DNA of 56,908 nt from G963555815 sp965249615 [NCBI: bacterium]. GTDB taxonomy: Bacteria > UBA8248 > JACPRG01. The notes under the pieces are model-generated. The model was not told the DNA's origin, did no database searches, and was given only the letters and a program-made list of their open reading frames with translations. The stretch spans positions 1 through 56,908 of the forward strand of contig CBDFMI010000002.1 of assembly GCA_965249615.1 (NCBI GenBank). The letters are read 5' to 3'. Below are positions 40,044 through 49,227 of this stretch, piece by piece (the stretch's first letter is position 1; every line of letters begins with the position of its first letter). The position numbers were made by a program, and so were the translations under genes.

Positions 40044-43000
40044 ATGAGAAAGGCGCGTCGGGGCGCATTCACCCTCGCTTCAGCAATCCTTGTCTCGCTC
40101 TCCCTGCTCTATCTGTTCTCCCTTCGCCTGGACCACGCAAACGGGCAAGAGCAGACCGAAGACAACATAATACAGCTCTCTGAGGCGTACAATAATGAGA
40201 TAGATCGGCTTCTTTTTTCAGCCCCGCCCCCTGTCCCCTGGGAAGAGGCTATTGAGGATCAGATCGAGGAAACCCCTGCCCTGCTTAAAACGGGCCAGGA
40301 GATCTTTGAGAGGGTCTGCGCTCAATGCCACGGGATCAAGGGTGACGGCACCGGGCCCAGCGCCGAGTTCATGATCACGAAGCCCCGAGACTACACCCGG
40401 GGCCTCTTTAAGTTCCGCACCACCCCCGAAGGAAGCCCTCCCAGCGACCACGATCTGTTCCGCACCATCACGACGGGTTTCTCGGAATACGGCATGCCCT
40501 CCTTCCGCCACTTCTCCGCCCAAGAGCGTTGGGCGCTGGTCTATTACGTCAAGCAATTGGCCCAATTCGACGAGACGTACCGGGAAGACCCCATCCCTTT
40601 TCCTGGGGACCCCATAGACCCGGAGGACCTGGGCCAAATCTCGGACTCCATTGCCCGGGGAAAGCTCGTCTACGAAAAAATTGAGTGTTTCCAGTGCCAC
40701 GGCGAACAAGGGCGCGGGGATGGCCCCTCAGCGGACACACTGACAGACGCATGGGGAAACAAGACCTATCCTCTGGACTTCACCCGGGGAGAGGTCTCCT
40801 TCAAAGGGGGAGGCCGGCCTCGCGACATCGTCCGGGTCCTCACGCTGGGGATCGACGGCACACCCATGCCCTCTTTCGCAGACATCTTTGAGTCCCCCGA
40901 AGAGGCCTGGGACCTGGCCCGATACGTGGCCGACCTCGCCGAAAAGGGCGAGGCCCGCAAGCGTCGAGAGTGGAGAAACTTCTTTGTCTCTCTCAGGGGG
41001 TCCTTCTCCATAAAGGGGGCAAGACAGGACCCGCCCGAGGAAAATTTCGACCCTGAAATCTCTGCGCAATTCGCCTCTGTCTCGCCGGAAGTCGCCCAGG
41101 AAAAAGGATGCCTCTCCTGCCACCAGGGGATCGAGGACATCAACGAGGCGATGAGGCCGCATCTGATGGCCTTCGGAGGCGGGGTCGAAGGGCGAACCTG
41201 TGCAGTGTGCCACGGGGGCAATCCCGACGGCGCCACCAAGCCGGAGGCTCACCTCGGGGTGTTCCCGAATCCCGCGAGCATGTGGGTCATCAGCTTCGGC
41301 CAGGGTTGCGCCAAGTGCCACACCGGCCGTGACACCCTCAAGAGCGTCCACGGCACAGACTTCCCTCACGCCGTGGGCGGCGGGCTCATGGACGCTGTCT
41401 CCTTCGTCAGTGACCCGAGCGGCCTCACTGGAAGGAACCACGTCTACCGAATGCAGCGGGGCCTCATGGCAACGGAATTCGGGAAGGCCACCCACACGCT
41501 GACTTCAAACGGCATATTGCCCAAGGGAGACTACACCTACTCCGCCTTCGCCCTGAAGGACACCGACGGTGGTGTCCCTTCGGTGGGGACCGACGTCTAC
41601 AAGGAGTGGATCGCCAAGGCCCTCGAAGCCGATGCCATCGAGCGGGTGGACGAGGCCAAGCAGATACCCGGTTTCGACGAGGCGCTGGAGCTCTGGAAGG
41701 ACCCGGTGAAGGCCGCCTTCTCCGACTACTACCGGAAGGAGTGCTCCCGGTGCCACATCTGGGTCGAAGGCAGACGGGGGCGGGGCGACCGAAGAGCGGG
41801 CGGCTGCGCGGCGTGCCATGTCCCCTACACGAACGAAGGTTTTTATGAGGGGGGCGATCCGACAATCCCCAAGGAAAAGGCCGTTCACCCATTCAAGCAT
41901 GAGATCACCGTTAAAATTCCTGTCGCCCAGTGCACCCACTGCCACGCCCGCGGGTCGCGCCTCGGCACCAATTACGCCGGAGCCACCGAGTTCGACTACG
42001 TGGCGGACGGAAAGGCGACCCCGTATGACGAAGATGGAAACCCACAAGAGTCACTCTTCAGCAAAGAGTACCTGCCCGTCAGGGAAGACGTGCACCATGA
42101 GCGGGGGCTTGCATGCGTGGACTGCCACACCTCTGTAGAGATGCACGGCGACGGGAACATTTATCCAAGCCTCCCGTTTCAGGTGGAAACGAATTGCGCC
42201 GACTGCCACGGCACACCCACCCAATACCCCTGGGAACTTCCGGTCGGCTACGGAGGGAAAGTGGAGCTCCCCGGATCCAGAGGGACTTACGATAAGGACG
42301 AAATACAATATCTCCTCACGTCCCGGGGGAATGTCCGGGGGAACGTGGTCAGGGAAGGAGACAAGGCAATCCTGACCGGAAAGGTCAGCGGGAAGGAGCA
42401 CGAGGTCCCCCTTCTCAAAGAAAAAAGCCTCCACGACAACTGGAAGACGGAGCAGGGGAAGGTGGCCATGGCCGTGGTCTCCCAGCACATAGACAAGCTG
42501 GAGTGCTTCGCTTGCCACGCCGTATGGGCGCCTCAGTGCTTCGGCTGCCACACCAAATACGACCGGCGGGAATTCTCGACCGACTGGGTTCTCTCAAGCC
42601 TTAATCACGATCCGGAGACGGGAAAACAACAGATCGTAAAGACACGGGGCAAGGTCACGGTAGAGAACCGGAGCTTCACGCGGTGGGAAGACCCCATCCT
42701 GGGCGTGAACACCAAGGGCAGGGTCACACCCATCATCCCGGGCTGCCAGGTCTTCTTCACCTATGTGGATGAAGAAGGGACTGTCGTCACCCTCAACAGG
42801 CACTATCAGACGACCGACGGATTCAATTCCATCACCATGGCCCCCCTCCAGCCCCACACCAACTCCATCCCCGCACGCACCTGCGAGAGCTGCCACACGA
42901 ACCCCAAGACCATCGGCTACGGGACATCCAACTCGCGAAGCCAGGGCCTGCTGAACGGTGGGGATCCTTTCTTCGGCGATCTGTCCAAGGGGTACAACCC

Positions 43001-43436
43001 CGGGCTTCCTGGCGCCGAGACTGAAAAGCCGCAGGTCCCCGGGATTCCGGACTTCCCCTTCGCCCTGGACCAGATCGTAACGCGCGACGGCTTCCAGACC
43101 CAGAACATGCCCCACATCGGAGACCGCCCGTTGAACCAGCGCCAGCGGGATCTGGTAGAAAGGGAGGGTTTGTGCGTCGCCTGCCACAAGCACTACAACA
43201 CACCTTTCTGGGAGGAGGTCCGAAAGAAGGTCGGCAGCGCCCTCACGCCTGAGGACCACGACCGGGTCGTGGAGGCGGCCCTAAAGGCCTTGGTAGGCCA
43301 GTTCACGCTCGACGAGGAGGATGGGCCTGAAGGCACCCAGGAGGCTGAAGGGGGGCCGGATGACACGCAAGGGCCGGATGACACGCAAACTAGAGCGGGA
43401 CACTACTCTCTTGATCCCCCAACAGAGACGCGATAG
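40044..43436 (+). CDS. Exported multiheme cytochrome c with 14 CXXCH motifs
   Basis: 1,130 residues. A signal peptide (AILVSLSLLYLFSLRL) puts it in the periplasm. Two class I cytochrome c modules come first: CAQCHG (residue 92) and CFQCHG (215). The remaining 12 sites are CLSCHQ (356), CAVCHG, CAKCHT, CSRCHI, CAACHV, CTHCHA, CVDCHT, CADCHG, CFACHA, CFGCHT, CESCHT and CVACHK (1044). The C-terminal tail is acidic and low-complexity. It likely moves electrons in the periplasm; no catalytic lysine-type motif (such as CXXCK) is seen, so a terminal reductase role cannot be claimed. It directly precedes the ccm operon that would mature it. ATG at 40044 has AGGGAT upstream. Confidence 0.9.
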   Translation: MRKARRGAFTLASAILVSLSLLYLFSLRLDHANGQEQTEDNIIQLSEAYNNEIDRLLFSAPPPVPWEEAIEDQIEETPALLKTGQEIFERVCAQCHGIKGDGTGPSAEFMITKPRDYTRGLFKFRTTPEGSPPSDHDLFRTITTGFSEYGMPSFRHFSAQERWALVYYVKQLAQFDETYREDPIPFPGDPIDPEDLGQISDSIARGKLVYEKIECFQCHGEQGRGDGPSADTLTDAWGNKTYPLDFTRGEVSFKGGGRPRDIVRVLTLGIDGTPMPSFADIFESPEEAWDLARYVADLAEKGEARKRREWRNFFVSLRGSFSIKGARQDPPEENFDPEISAQFASVSPEVAQEKGCLSCHQGIEDINEAMRPHLMAFGGGVEGRTCAVCHGGNPDGATKPEAHLGVFPNPASMWVISFGQGCAKCHTGRDTLKSVHGTDFPHAVGGGLMDAVSFVSDPSGLTGRNHVYRMQRGLMATEFGKATHTLTSNGILPKGDYTYSAFALKDTDGGVPSVGTDVYKEWIAKALEADAIERVDEAKQIPGFDEALELWKDPVKAAFSDYYRKECSRCHIWVEGRRGRGDRRAGGCAACHVPYTNEGFYEGGDPTIPKEKAVHPFKHEITVKIPVAQCTHCHARGSRLGTNYAGATEFDYVADGKATPYDEDGNPQESLFSKEYLPVREDVHHERGLACVDCHTSVEMHGDGNIYPSLPFQVETNCADCHGTPTQYPWELPVGYGGKVELPGSRGTYDKDEIQYLLTSRGNVRGNVVREGDKAILTGKVSGKEHEVPLLKEKSLHDNWKTEQGKVAMAVVSQHIDKLECFACHAVWAPQCFGCHTKYDRREFSTDWVLSSLNHDPETGKQQIVKTRGKVTVENRSFTRWEDPILGVNTKGRVTPIIPGCQVFFTYVDEEGTVVTLNRHYQTTDGFNSITMAPLQPHTNSIPARTCESCHTNPKTIGYGTSNSRSQGLLNGGDPFFGDLSKGYNPGLPGAETEKPQVPGIPDFPFALDQIVTRDGFQTQNMPHIGDRPLNQRQRDLVEREGLCVACHKHYNTPFWEEVRKKVGSALTPEDHDRVVEAALKALVGQFTLDEEDGPEGTQEAEGGPDDTQGPDDTQTRAGHYSLDPPTETR

Positions 43437-43491
43437 ACTGAGGGACAGCGTGAATTTTCACCGGAAATTTGAAGAGCGGAGGGGAAGTTAG

Positions 43492-43908
43492 ATGAGGCGG
43501 AAAAAGCTCCAGTTCGTCGTTGGGGGAGCCATCATCTTCGGGGCTATCACGTACCTGTCCGTCTCCGGTATCATGGAGGGGGTAAAGTATTTCCACGAGA
43601 TCGACGAGATCCAGGCACTGGCCTTAGAGCTCCATGGCAAGGGCATCCGGGTCGCGGGAAAGGTCCTGGAAGGCTCCATCGAGCAGAGCCTGGACCACCG
43701 GGTCCATGACTTCAAGATGATAGACGGAATTCAGGTCCTCCCGGTCCACTTTCAAGGCATCGTCCCCGACCTCTTTAGGGACGGGGCCACGGTCATTGTG
43801 GAAGGCGAGTACGGTACAGATGGTGTCCTCGTCGCCAGTAACGTGATGACAGCCTGCCCCTCCAAGTATGAGGCCGAGCTGTCGGCCCGCATCGACTCGC
43901 ACAATTAG
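43492..43908 (+). CDS. ccmE: Cytochrome c maturation haem chaperone CcmE, CxxxY type
   Basis: 138 residues. One N-terminal membrane helix (about 8-26; FVVGGAIIFGAITYLSVSG), then an OB-fold domain (GKGIRVAGKVLEGSIEQ, VHFQGIVPDLFRDGATVIVEG). CcmE normally binds haem through His in HxxxY; here the site is C122-PSK-Y126. The CxxxY variant is known from archaea and some sulfate reducers. It carries haem to CcmF. It opens the ccm operon, 55 bp after the cytochrome. Confidence 0.92.
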   Translation: MRRKKLQFVVGGAIIFGAITYLSVSGIMEGVKYFHEIDEIQALALELHGKGIRVAGKVLEGSIEQSLDHRVHDFKMIDGIQVLPVHFQGIVPDLFRDGATVIVEGEYGTDGVLVASNVMTACPSKYEAELSARIDSHN

Positions 43909-43945
43909 ATTCAACCCACCTCTTTTGGCGTAGGACCATCGCTAG

Positions 43946-45925
43946 ATGGGAGACATTGGTTACTACGGGATACTGCTGGCGGGCTTTTTCTCCCTCTACG
44001 CAGGGGTCGCCTCCTTTTGGGGCGGCAAGCTTCGCAACCCTGAGCTTATCGCCAGCAGCCGAGGCGCCGCCTACGCCGTCACCGTCCTCACGACAATCGC
44101 CGTCCTGGCCCTCGAATACGTTCTCCTAACCGACAACTTTCTCTTCGCGGGCGTCGCCACCACGAGCAACCGTTCCCTGCCGATCGCCTACAAGGGAGCG
44201 GCCCTTTGGGGAGGGCAGGCAAACTCCCTCCTCTTCTGGGTCTGGCTCCTCACCATCTTCTCTGCGGTTGTCCATTACCAGAACCGGGAGAAGAACCGGC
44301 CCTTAATGCCTTTCGTGACAACCGTCGTCATGGGGACAGCCCTCTTCTTCTATATCCTCCTCATCTTCTCTGATAACCCCTTCTGGATTTTGAGCCCTGC
44401 TCCTCCTGACGGCCGGGGCCTGAACCCCCTCCTCCAGGACCCCGCGATGGTCATCCACCCCCCCATGCTTTACCTGGGCTACATCGCCTGGACCATCCCC
44501 TTCGCCTTCGCCATCGGAGCTCTCGTCACGGGGCGGCTCGGAGACGAGTGGATAAGGACGACCCGGCGCTGGTCTCTGGCCGCCTGGTGCTTTCTGGGGG
44601 TCGGAAACCTCCTGGGAGCCTGGTGGGCCTACCGGGAGCTCGGCTGGGGGGGCTACTGGGGCTGGGACCCGGTGGAGAACTCCGCCATCCTGCCCTGGAT
44701 CACGGGGACAGCCTTTCTCCACTCGGTCATGCTTCAAGAGAAGAAGGGGATGCTGAAGGTGTGGAACCTGGTCCTCATCATGATGACCTTCACCCTGAGC
44801 ATCTTCGGGACCTTCATCGTCCGAAGCGGGGTCATCTCCAGCGTCCACGCCTTCGCCCAGTCCAATCTGGGCTATTTCTTCCTGGTCTATCTGGGCGTCG
44901 TGATCGGGGTCTCACTCGGCCTCCTCTTCTGGCGTCTTGACAAACTTCAGAGCGCCCACACCCTGGACTCCTTCCTCTCGCGGGAGAGCACTTTTCTCGT
45001 CAACAACTTGATCCTGGTGGGGGCGGCCTTCTCGATATGGTGGGGGACGGTCTTCCCCCTCATCTCTGAGGCCGTCACGGGCACCCGGGTGACTGTGGGC
45101 CCACCGTTCTTCAACCGGGTGAACGTCCCTATCGGCGTTTCTCTCCTTCTCCTCCTCGGCGTGGGCCCCGTCATCGCCTGGAGGAAGGCGTCGGCCAAAC
45201 ACCTGAAGAAGCATTTCGTGAAGCCACTCCTCATTGGATTTGTCACGGGCCTGGCCCTCTTCGCTCTGGGGATGAGGCATTTTTACGCCCTATTGGCCCT
45301 TTCGCTCGGCGCCTTTGTGCTGACCACCATCGTGGGTGAGTTTTACCGCGGGACGCGGGCGCGGCAGCGGACCGCGGAGGAGGGGGCCGCTCAGGCCCTG
45401 GTCAACCTGACGCGAAAGAACAAACGGCGTTACGGGGGCTACATCGTCCACACGGGGATCGTGGCCATCTTTGCCGGGATTGCGGCCTCTTCGGCCTTTC
45501 AGGTCCAAAAAGAGGTGACGCTGCGGCCCGGGGAAATGGCCTCCCTGGGGAATTACTGGCTCCAGTATCAGGACGCGGGCGAACGCTCGGGGCCCCGTTT
45601 TCAGACGGTCTTCACCAACGTGAGCCTCAGGCGCAACGGGATGGAGATCGAGCACATGCTCCCGGAGCGGCGCCTTTACCGAAATCCCGAGACGCCCACG
45701 ACAGAGGTGGCCATTCGCTCCACGCTGAAGGAGGACGTCTACATCCTCCTAGGCTCTGTGAACGAGGACGGCTCGGCCACCTTCCGCTTCTTCCTGAACC
45801 CCCTTGTCTCCTGGATCTGGATCGGCGGGCTCATCTTCGTCCTAGGGACCGTCATCATCGTCCTGCCTGAACCACAACGCCGCCGAGCCCCTGCCCCCCA
45901 AGTCCCCGAGAAGGTTTTGCGGTGA
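43946..45925 (+). CDS. ccmF: Cytochrome c haem lyase subunit CcmF
   Basis: 659 residues with about 13-15 membrane helices. The tryptophan-rich haem-handling motif WGGYWGWDPVENSAILPW (about residues 235-252), YIAWTIPFAFAIGAL and FIVRSGVISSVHAFAQS are diagnostic. With CcmH it attaches haem to apocytochrome thiols on the periplasmic side. A later periplasmic domain and a last helix complete the usual length. It lies 37 bp after ccmE; its stop overlaps the next start (GTGA at 45922-45925). Confidence 0.96.
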   Translation: MGDIGYYGILLAGFFSLYAGVASFWGGKLRNPELIASSRGAAYAVTVLTTIAVLALEYVLLTDNFLFAGVATTSNRSLPIAYKGAALWGGQANSLLFWVWLLTIFSAVVHYQNREKNRPLMPFVTTVVMGTALFFYILLIFSDNPFWILSPAPPDGRGLNPLLQDPAMVIHPPMLYLGYIAWTIPFAFAIGALVTGRLGDEWIRTTRRWSLAAWCFLGVGNLLGAWWAYRELGWGGYWGWDPVENSAILPWITGTAFLHSVMLQEKKGMLKVWNLVLIMMTFTLSIFGTFIVRSGVISSVHAFAQSNLGYFFLVYLGVVIGVSLGLLFWRLDKLQSAHTLDSFLSRESTFLVNNLILVGAAFSIWWGTVFPLISEAVTGTRVTVGPPFFNRVNVPIGVSLLLLLGVGPVIAWRKASAKHLKKHFVKPLLIGFVTGLALFALGMRHFYALLALSLGAFVLTTIVGEFYRGTRARQRTAEEGAAQALVNLTRKNKRRYGGYIVHTGIVAIFAGIAASSAFQVQKEVTLRPGEMASLGNYWLQYQDAGERSGPRFQTVFTNVSLRRNGMEIEHMLPERRLYRNPETPTTEVAIRSTLKEDVYILLGSVNEDGSATFRFFLNPLVSWIWIGGLIFVLGTVIIVLPEPQRRRAPAPQVPEKVLR

Positions 45926-46398
45926 CAGTCCTCGTCATCGCTTTGATGGGCCTCGGGGGCCTTGCGGCAGTCCTTTATCCCCTCAGACGCCACTACGAAA
46001 GGGATGAATCCGGGGAGGCCCGGCTTCAGCTTCGAGAGCTCGTCGCCAAAAAAGAGACCCTGTACTCCACCTTGAAAGAGCTGGATTTTGACCGGGTTGC
46101 GGGAAAGCTCTCCGAGGAGGATTTTCGCCAGCTGGAAGCCCGCTACCGGGCCCGAGCCATCGAAGTCCTGAAGGCCATCGATACGCTAAAAGGGGAGGCC
46201 CCGGAGGATGATGAAGAGCTGGCCATCGCCATGGAGCGAGAGATCCTCGCCCTTCGCGCCAAGATTGAGGCTCCCCCCCCTCCATCTCAACCGGAAGCCC
46301 CTCCGGAGCCTTCGTGTTCCGGTTGCGGGTTCCCAATCCGCGACACCGACAACTTTTGTCCGCACTGCGGGGCTGACCTGACACTTCCTTCGGAATAG
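45922..46398 (+). CDS. CcmI-like membrane protein with C-terminal zinc ribbon
   Basis: 158 residues. One N-terminal membrane helix (VLVIALMGLGGLAAVLYPL), then a helical hairpin module (KKETLYSTLKELDFDRVAGK, LSEEDFRQLEARY) as in CcmI, and a C-terminal zinc ribbon (CSGCGFPIRDTDNFCPHCGA). CcmI normally follows with TPR repeats; these are absent. It starts with GTG overlapping the ccmF stop, so it is translationally coupled. A chaperone or docking role for apocytochrome is inferred. Confidence 0.78.
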   Translation: MTVLVIALMGLGGLAAVLYPLRRHYERDESGEARLQLRELVAKKETLYSTLKELDFDRVAGKLSEEDFRQLEARYRARAIEVLKAIDTLKGEAPEDDEELAIAMEREILALRAKIEAPPPPSQPEAPPEPSCSGCGFPIRDTDNFCPHCGADLTLPSE

Positions 46399-46410
46399 GA
46401 GTCGTCCGTT

Positions 46411-47730
46411 TTGACCTTGAGGGCGCCGTATCTCCTCTTTCTCTCACTCCTCCTCATCTCCTCAGGGGCATTGGCCCAGGAGGGAGGGGAGGAGACCGTG
46501 CGCGTGAAAGGGGAGTTTTTTAACGGGACCCTGGAACAGCCCGGGCCGGTGGGGCTTGAGGTGACTCTCTTTACTCTGGGGGGGGAATCTTCCCAGTTCC
46601 AGGCCCTCGGCCAAACAGAGACGGCCGAAGGAGGGCGGTTCAGCTTTTCCCTGACCCCTTCCAATGAGCTGGCCCACCTGGTCGCCGTGACGAACTATCA
46701 GGGGGTCCCCTACATGGGCCGGGTGGAGCTGGAGACAGAGGGCCAACGCATCACCATCTACGAGGCGACGCCGGAGGTGAGCGACGTCGCCATCGAGAAC
46801 CACGAAATCTTAGTGACGCTCGAAGGCGTGGATCAAGAGAGAATATTGGGGAGGGGAACAGGTGAATACGAGGAGGAGGACGCGCCCCGTCTCATCTTCA
46901 GCGAGGTGATTCGCCTGGCGAACCGGGGGAGGACCACCTATGTGGGCCAGGACCAAACAACCCTGCACCTGTCCCTCCCACCCGAGGCGGAGCTCTTCTC
47001 AACACCTGAGGGGCTGTTTCCGGACGCCCTGCGAAGGGGTCCAGACGGCCTCGTGGTGTCAGAGCCTATCCCGCCGGGCGTGAGGGAGATCTCGTTCCGC
47101 TATATGATCCCAAACCCCCCACCTCAGTTCACCATCGAGAAGCGAGTCAGCCTGCCCACGACCCGCCTGGCCGTGATGACACCTGACATCTTGTGGGGGG
47201 GAATGCGTCTTGCGAGCGAAGACCTCGAGGCCCGGGGGGTCCCCCTGGAGATCCAGGGGCAACGTTACCATTTTTTGTCGGCGGCGAATCTCCAACCGGG
47301 CCGACAGGTGGGGTTCATCGTCAGCCGCGACATCGAGAGCACGTCCTTTCAGCCCATCTTCTTCATCCTCCTGGCCGTCCTGGTGGGAGGGCTTTCCATC
47401 CCGTACTGGGTGCGAAAGAATCGCAAGAAGCGTGCGCTTAAAACAGCGGGTCGGCCCTCTGTGCAGCGCCCCGAAGTGAAAAAGGCCCAGGAGAGCGAAA
47501 AGGCAAAACCCCGGCCAGCGCCGCCCCCCAAGGCGCCAAAAGTCCAAGAGAAGGCCAAAAAAGCCAAAGGGGAGAGCACCTTAGAGAAGCGCGAAAAGGT
47601 CTTGGTTGAGATCGCGACTCTGGATAACGCCCACGAAGCCGGCCGTGTCTCCGCGGAAGAATACGCCCGACAGCGCCGGGAGCTCTCTCGCCGCGCTCTC
47701 GAACTCACCAAAAAACTGCAGGGCCCATGA
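46411..47730 (+). CDS. Exported, membrane-anchored protein of unknown function in the ccm operon
   Basis: 439 residues. Signal peptide (APYLLFLSLLLISSGALAQ, cut near 23), a periplasmic region of beta type (about 28-310; a carboxypeptidase-regulatory-like N-terminal part with FFNGTLEQPGPVGLEVTLFT), one membrane helix at about 315-335 (FQPIFFILLAVLVGGLSIPY), then a cytoplasmic Lys/Pro/Ala-rich linker and a C-terminal helix pair (KREKVLVEIATLDNAHEAGR, VSAEEYARQRREL). That pair closely resembles the CcmI-like module of the preceding gene. TTG start at 46411 after AGGAG. The function is not known; position in the operon suggests a role in cytochrome maturation. Confidence 0.72.
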   Translation: MTLRAPYLLFLSLLLISSGALAQEGGEETVRVKGEFFNGTLEQPGPVGLEVTLFTLGGESSQFQALGQTETAEGGRFSFSLTPSNELAHLVAVTNYQGVPYMGRVELETEGQRITIYEATPEVSDVAIENHEILVTLEGVDQERILGRGTGEYEEEDAPRLIFSEVIRLANRGRTTYVGQDQTTLHLSLPPEAELFSTPEGLFPDALRRGPDGLVVSEPIPPGVREISFRYMIPNPPPQFTIEKRVSLPTTRLAVMTPDILWGGMRLASEDLEARGVPLEIQGQRYHFLSAANLQPGRQVGFIVSRDIESTSFQPIFFILLAVLVGGLSIPYWVRKNRKKRALKTAGRPSVQRPEVKKAQESEKAKPRPAPPPKAPKVQEKAKKAKGESTLEKREKVLVEIATLDNAHEAGRVSAEEYARQRRELSRRALELTKKLQGP

Positions 47731-47788
47731 GGGAGCGGGGAGAGGACTATCAGTCCAGCCGGGGTGTCCGCCCCCGCCGGAGAGGGCG

Positions 47789-48487
47789 ATGCTGGCCACC
47801 CGCGCCCTGACCAAACGTTTCGGTCCTCATGTCGCCGTCTCTGACCTCCACCTTTCTGTGGCAAGGGGCAGTTGCCTCGCCATCTTCGGGCCAAACGGCG
47901 CGGGCAAGACAACCCTCCTTAAGCTCCTGGCCTTCCTCGTCAAACCGACCTCAGGGGAGATCCTCTTCGGGGGTGAACGGGGGGAGGCCGGGGAGCTAAG
48001 ACAGCGGATTGGATTTCTCTCCCACCAACCCCTCCTCTACAAACATCTGACCGCATATGAAAATCTAAAATTCTACGCCAGGCTCTACGGCCTGACCTCT
48101 GCCCGAAAGCGGGCTCGGGAGGTGCTGGCCGCGGTGGGCCTCGAGGACCGGGCGGATGAACCTGTCCAGGGGTTCTCCTATGGGATGCTCCAGCGGGCCG
48201 CTGTGGCTCGGGCCCTCCTGCACGAGCCGGAGCTCTTGCTCCTGGACGAGCCCTTCTCCGGTCTGGACAGCCAGGGGGCGCGGGACCTGATGGCTATCCT
48301 GGAGGGGCTTCGCGACGGGGCTCGGACCCTCATCCTCACCACGCACGACATCCACCGGGGCCTCGCCCTTTGCGACGAGGCGGGCATCCTCATCCGGGGG
48401 CGGCTGGCCTATCGGGCCTCAAGGGCTGAACTGGGGTCTGAAGAAAATTTTGTGTCCCTCTACGAAGCACATAGCGAGAAGGCGTGA
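47789..48487 (+). CDS. ccmA: Haem exporter ATPase CcmA
   Basis: 232 residues, ABC ATPase: Walker A IFGPNGAGKTTLLKLLA, Q loop FLSHQPLLYKHLT, signature FSYGMLQRAAVARALL, Walker B LLLLDEPFSGLD and the switch His TTHD. The signature FSYGM instead of LSGGQ is unusual but present in CcmA. With CcmB and CcmC it releases haem from CcmE. The start at 47789 has GGAGAGGG just upstream; the frame is open further but the upstream part is not conserved. Confidence 0.93.
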   Translation: MLATRALTKRFGPHVAVSDLHLSVARGSCLAIFGPNGAGKTTLLKLLAFLVKPTSGEILFGGERGEAGELRQRIGFLSHQPLLYKHLTAYENLKFYARLYGLTSARKRAREVLAAVGLEDRADEPVQGFSYGMLQRAAVARALLHEPELLLLDEPFSGLDSQGARDLMAILEGLRDGARTLILTTHDIHRGLALCDEAGILIRGRLAYRASRAELGSEENFVSLYEAHSEKA

Positions 48488-49215
48488 TGGTAGGGCTAAA
48501 AGAGCAGAAATTGCGGGGAGGGCCGACCTGGCCGAGGAGGCGCTGGCGCTATTTCGCCCAGGTGGGGGCCATTGTGTGGAAGGACGTGGTGGTCGAGTAT
48601 CGATCCAAGGGGGTGGTCATCACGATGGCGGTCTTCACCCTCCTCGTCCTGGTCCTCTTCAACTTCGCCTTCGGGCCGGGCGCAGGCAGAGAAGTGCCTG
48701 TGGCCTCCGGGATCCTCTGGACCGCCTTCCTCTTCGCGGCGGTCCTAGGGATGAACCACACCTTCGCTCTTGAGAAGGAGGGGGATTGTATGCAAGGCCT
48801 TCTCCTTTCTCCTATTGACCGCAGTGCCCTCTTTCTCGGAAAGATGGTCGGAAACCTCGTCTTCCTTCTGGTCGTGGAGGCCGTGAGCCTGCCCCTTTTT
48901 GGGATCCTCTACAATCTTCCCCTGCCCCTTGTCCTATGGACCCTGGCCCCCATCGTGCTCCTGGCGACCGTCGGGCTTGGGTCGGTGGGATCGCTCTTCG
49001 CATCCATCGCCGTCAACACCAAGGCTCGGGAGGTGATGCTCCCGCTCTTGTTTTTCCCCGTGGCGGTCCCCGTCCTCATCGCGGCCGTCAGGGGAACAGC
49101 CGCCGTCCTGGCCGGTGAGGGTTTGGGGGGGGACGCCCTGCGGTTCCTGGTTGTCTATGACATCGTGTTTTTGGTAGCATCTCTTTTAGTCGCGGAATAT
49201 GTCCTAGAGGAGTAG
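48487..49215 (+). CDS. ccmB: Haem exporter permease CcmB
   Basis: 242 residues with six membrane helices; AIVWKDVVVEYRSKGVVITM and SGILWTAFLFAAVLGMNHTF, then DRSALFLGKMVGNLVFLLVV are typical CcmB segments. ATG at 48487 overlaps the ccmA stop by one base. It is the partner of CcmA. Confidence 0.93.
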   Translation: MVGLKEQKLRGGPTWPRRRWRYFAQVGAIVWKDVVVEYRSKGVVITMAVFTLLVLVLFNFAFGPGAGREVPVASGILWTAFLFAAVLGMNHTFALEKEGDCMQGLLLSPIDRSALFLGKMVGNLVFLLVVEAVSLPLFGILYNLPLPLVLWTLAPIVLLATVGLGSVGSLFASIAVNTKAREVMLPLLFFPVAVPVLIAAVRGTAAVLAGEGLGGDALRFLVVYDIVFLVASLLVAEYVLEE

Positions 49216-49227
49216 GAGCCCCTCCAG

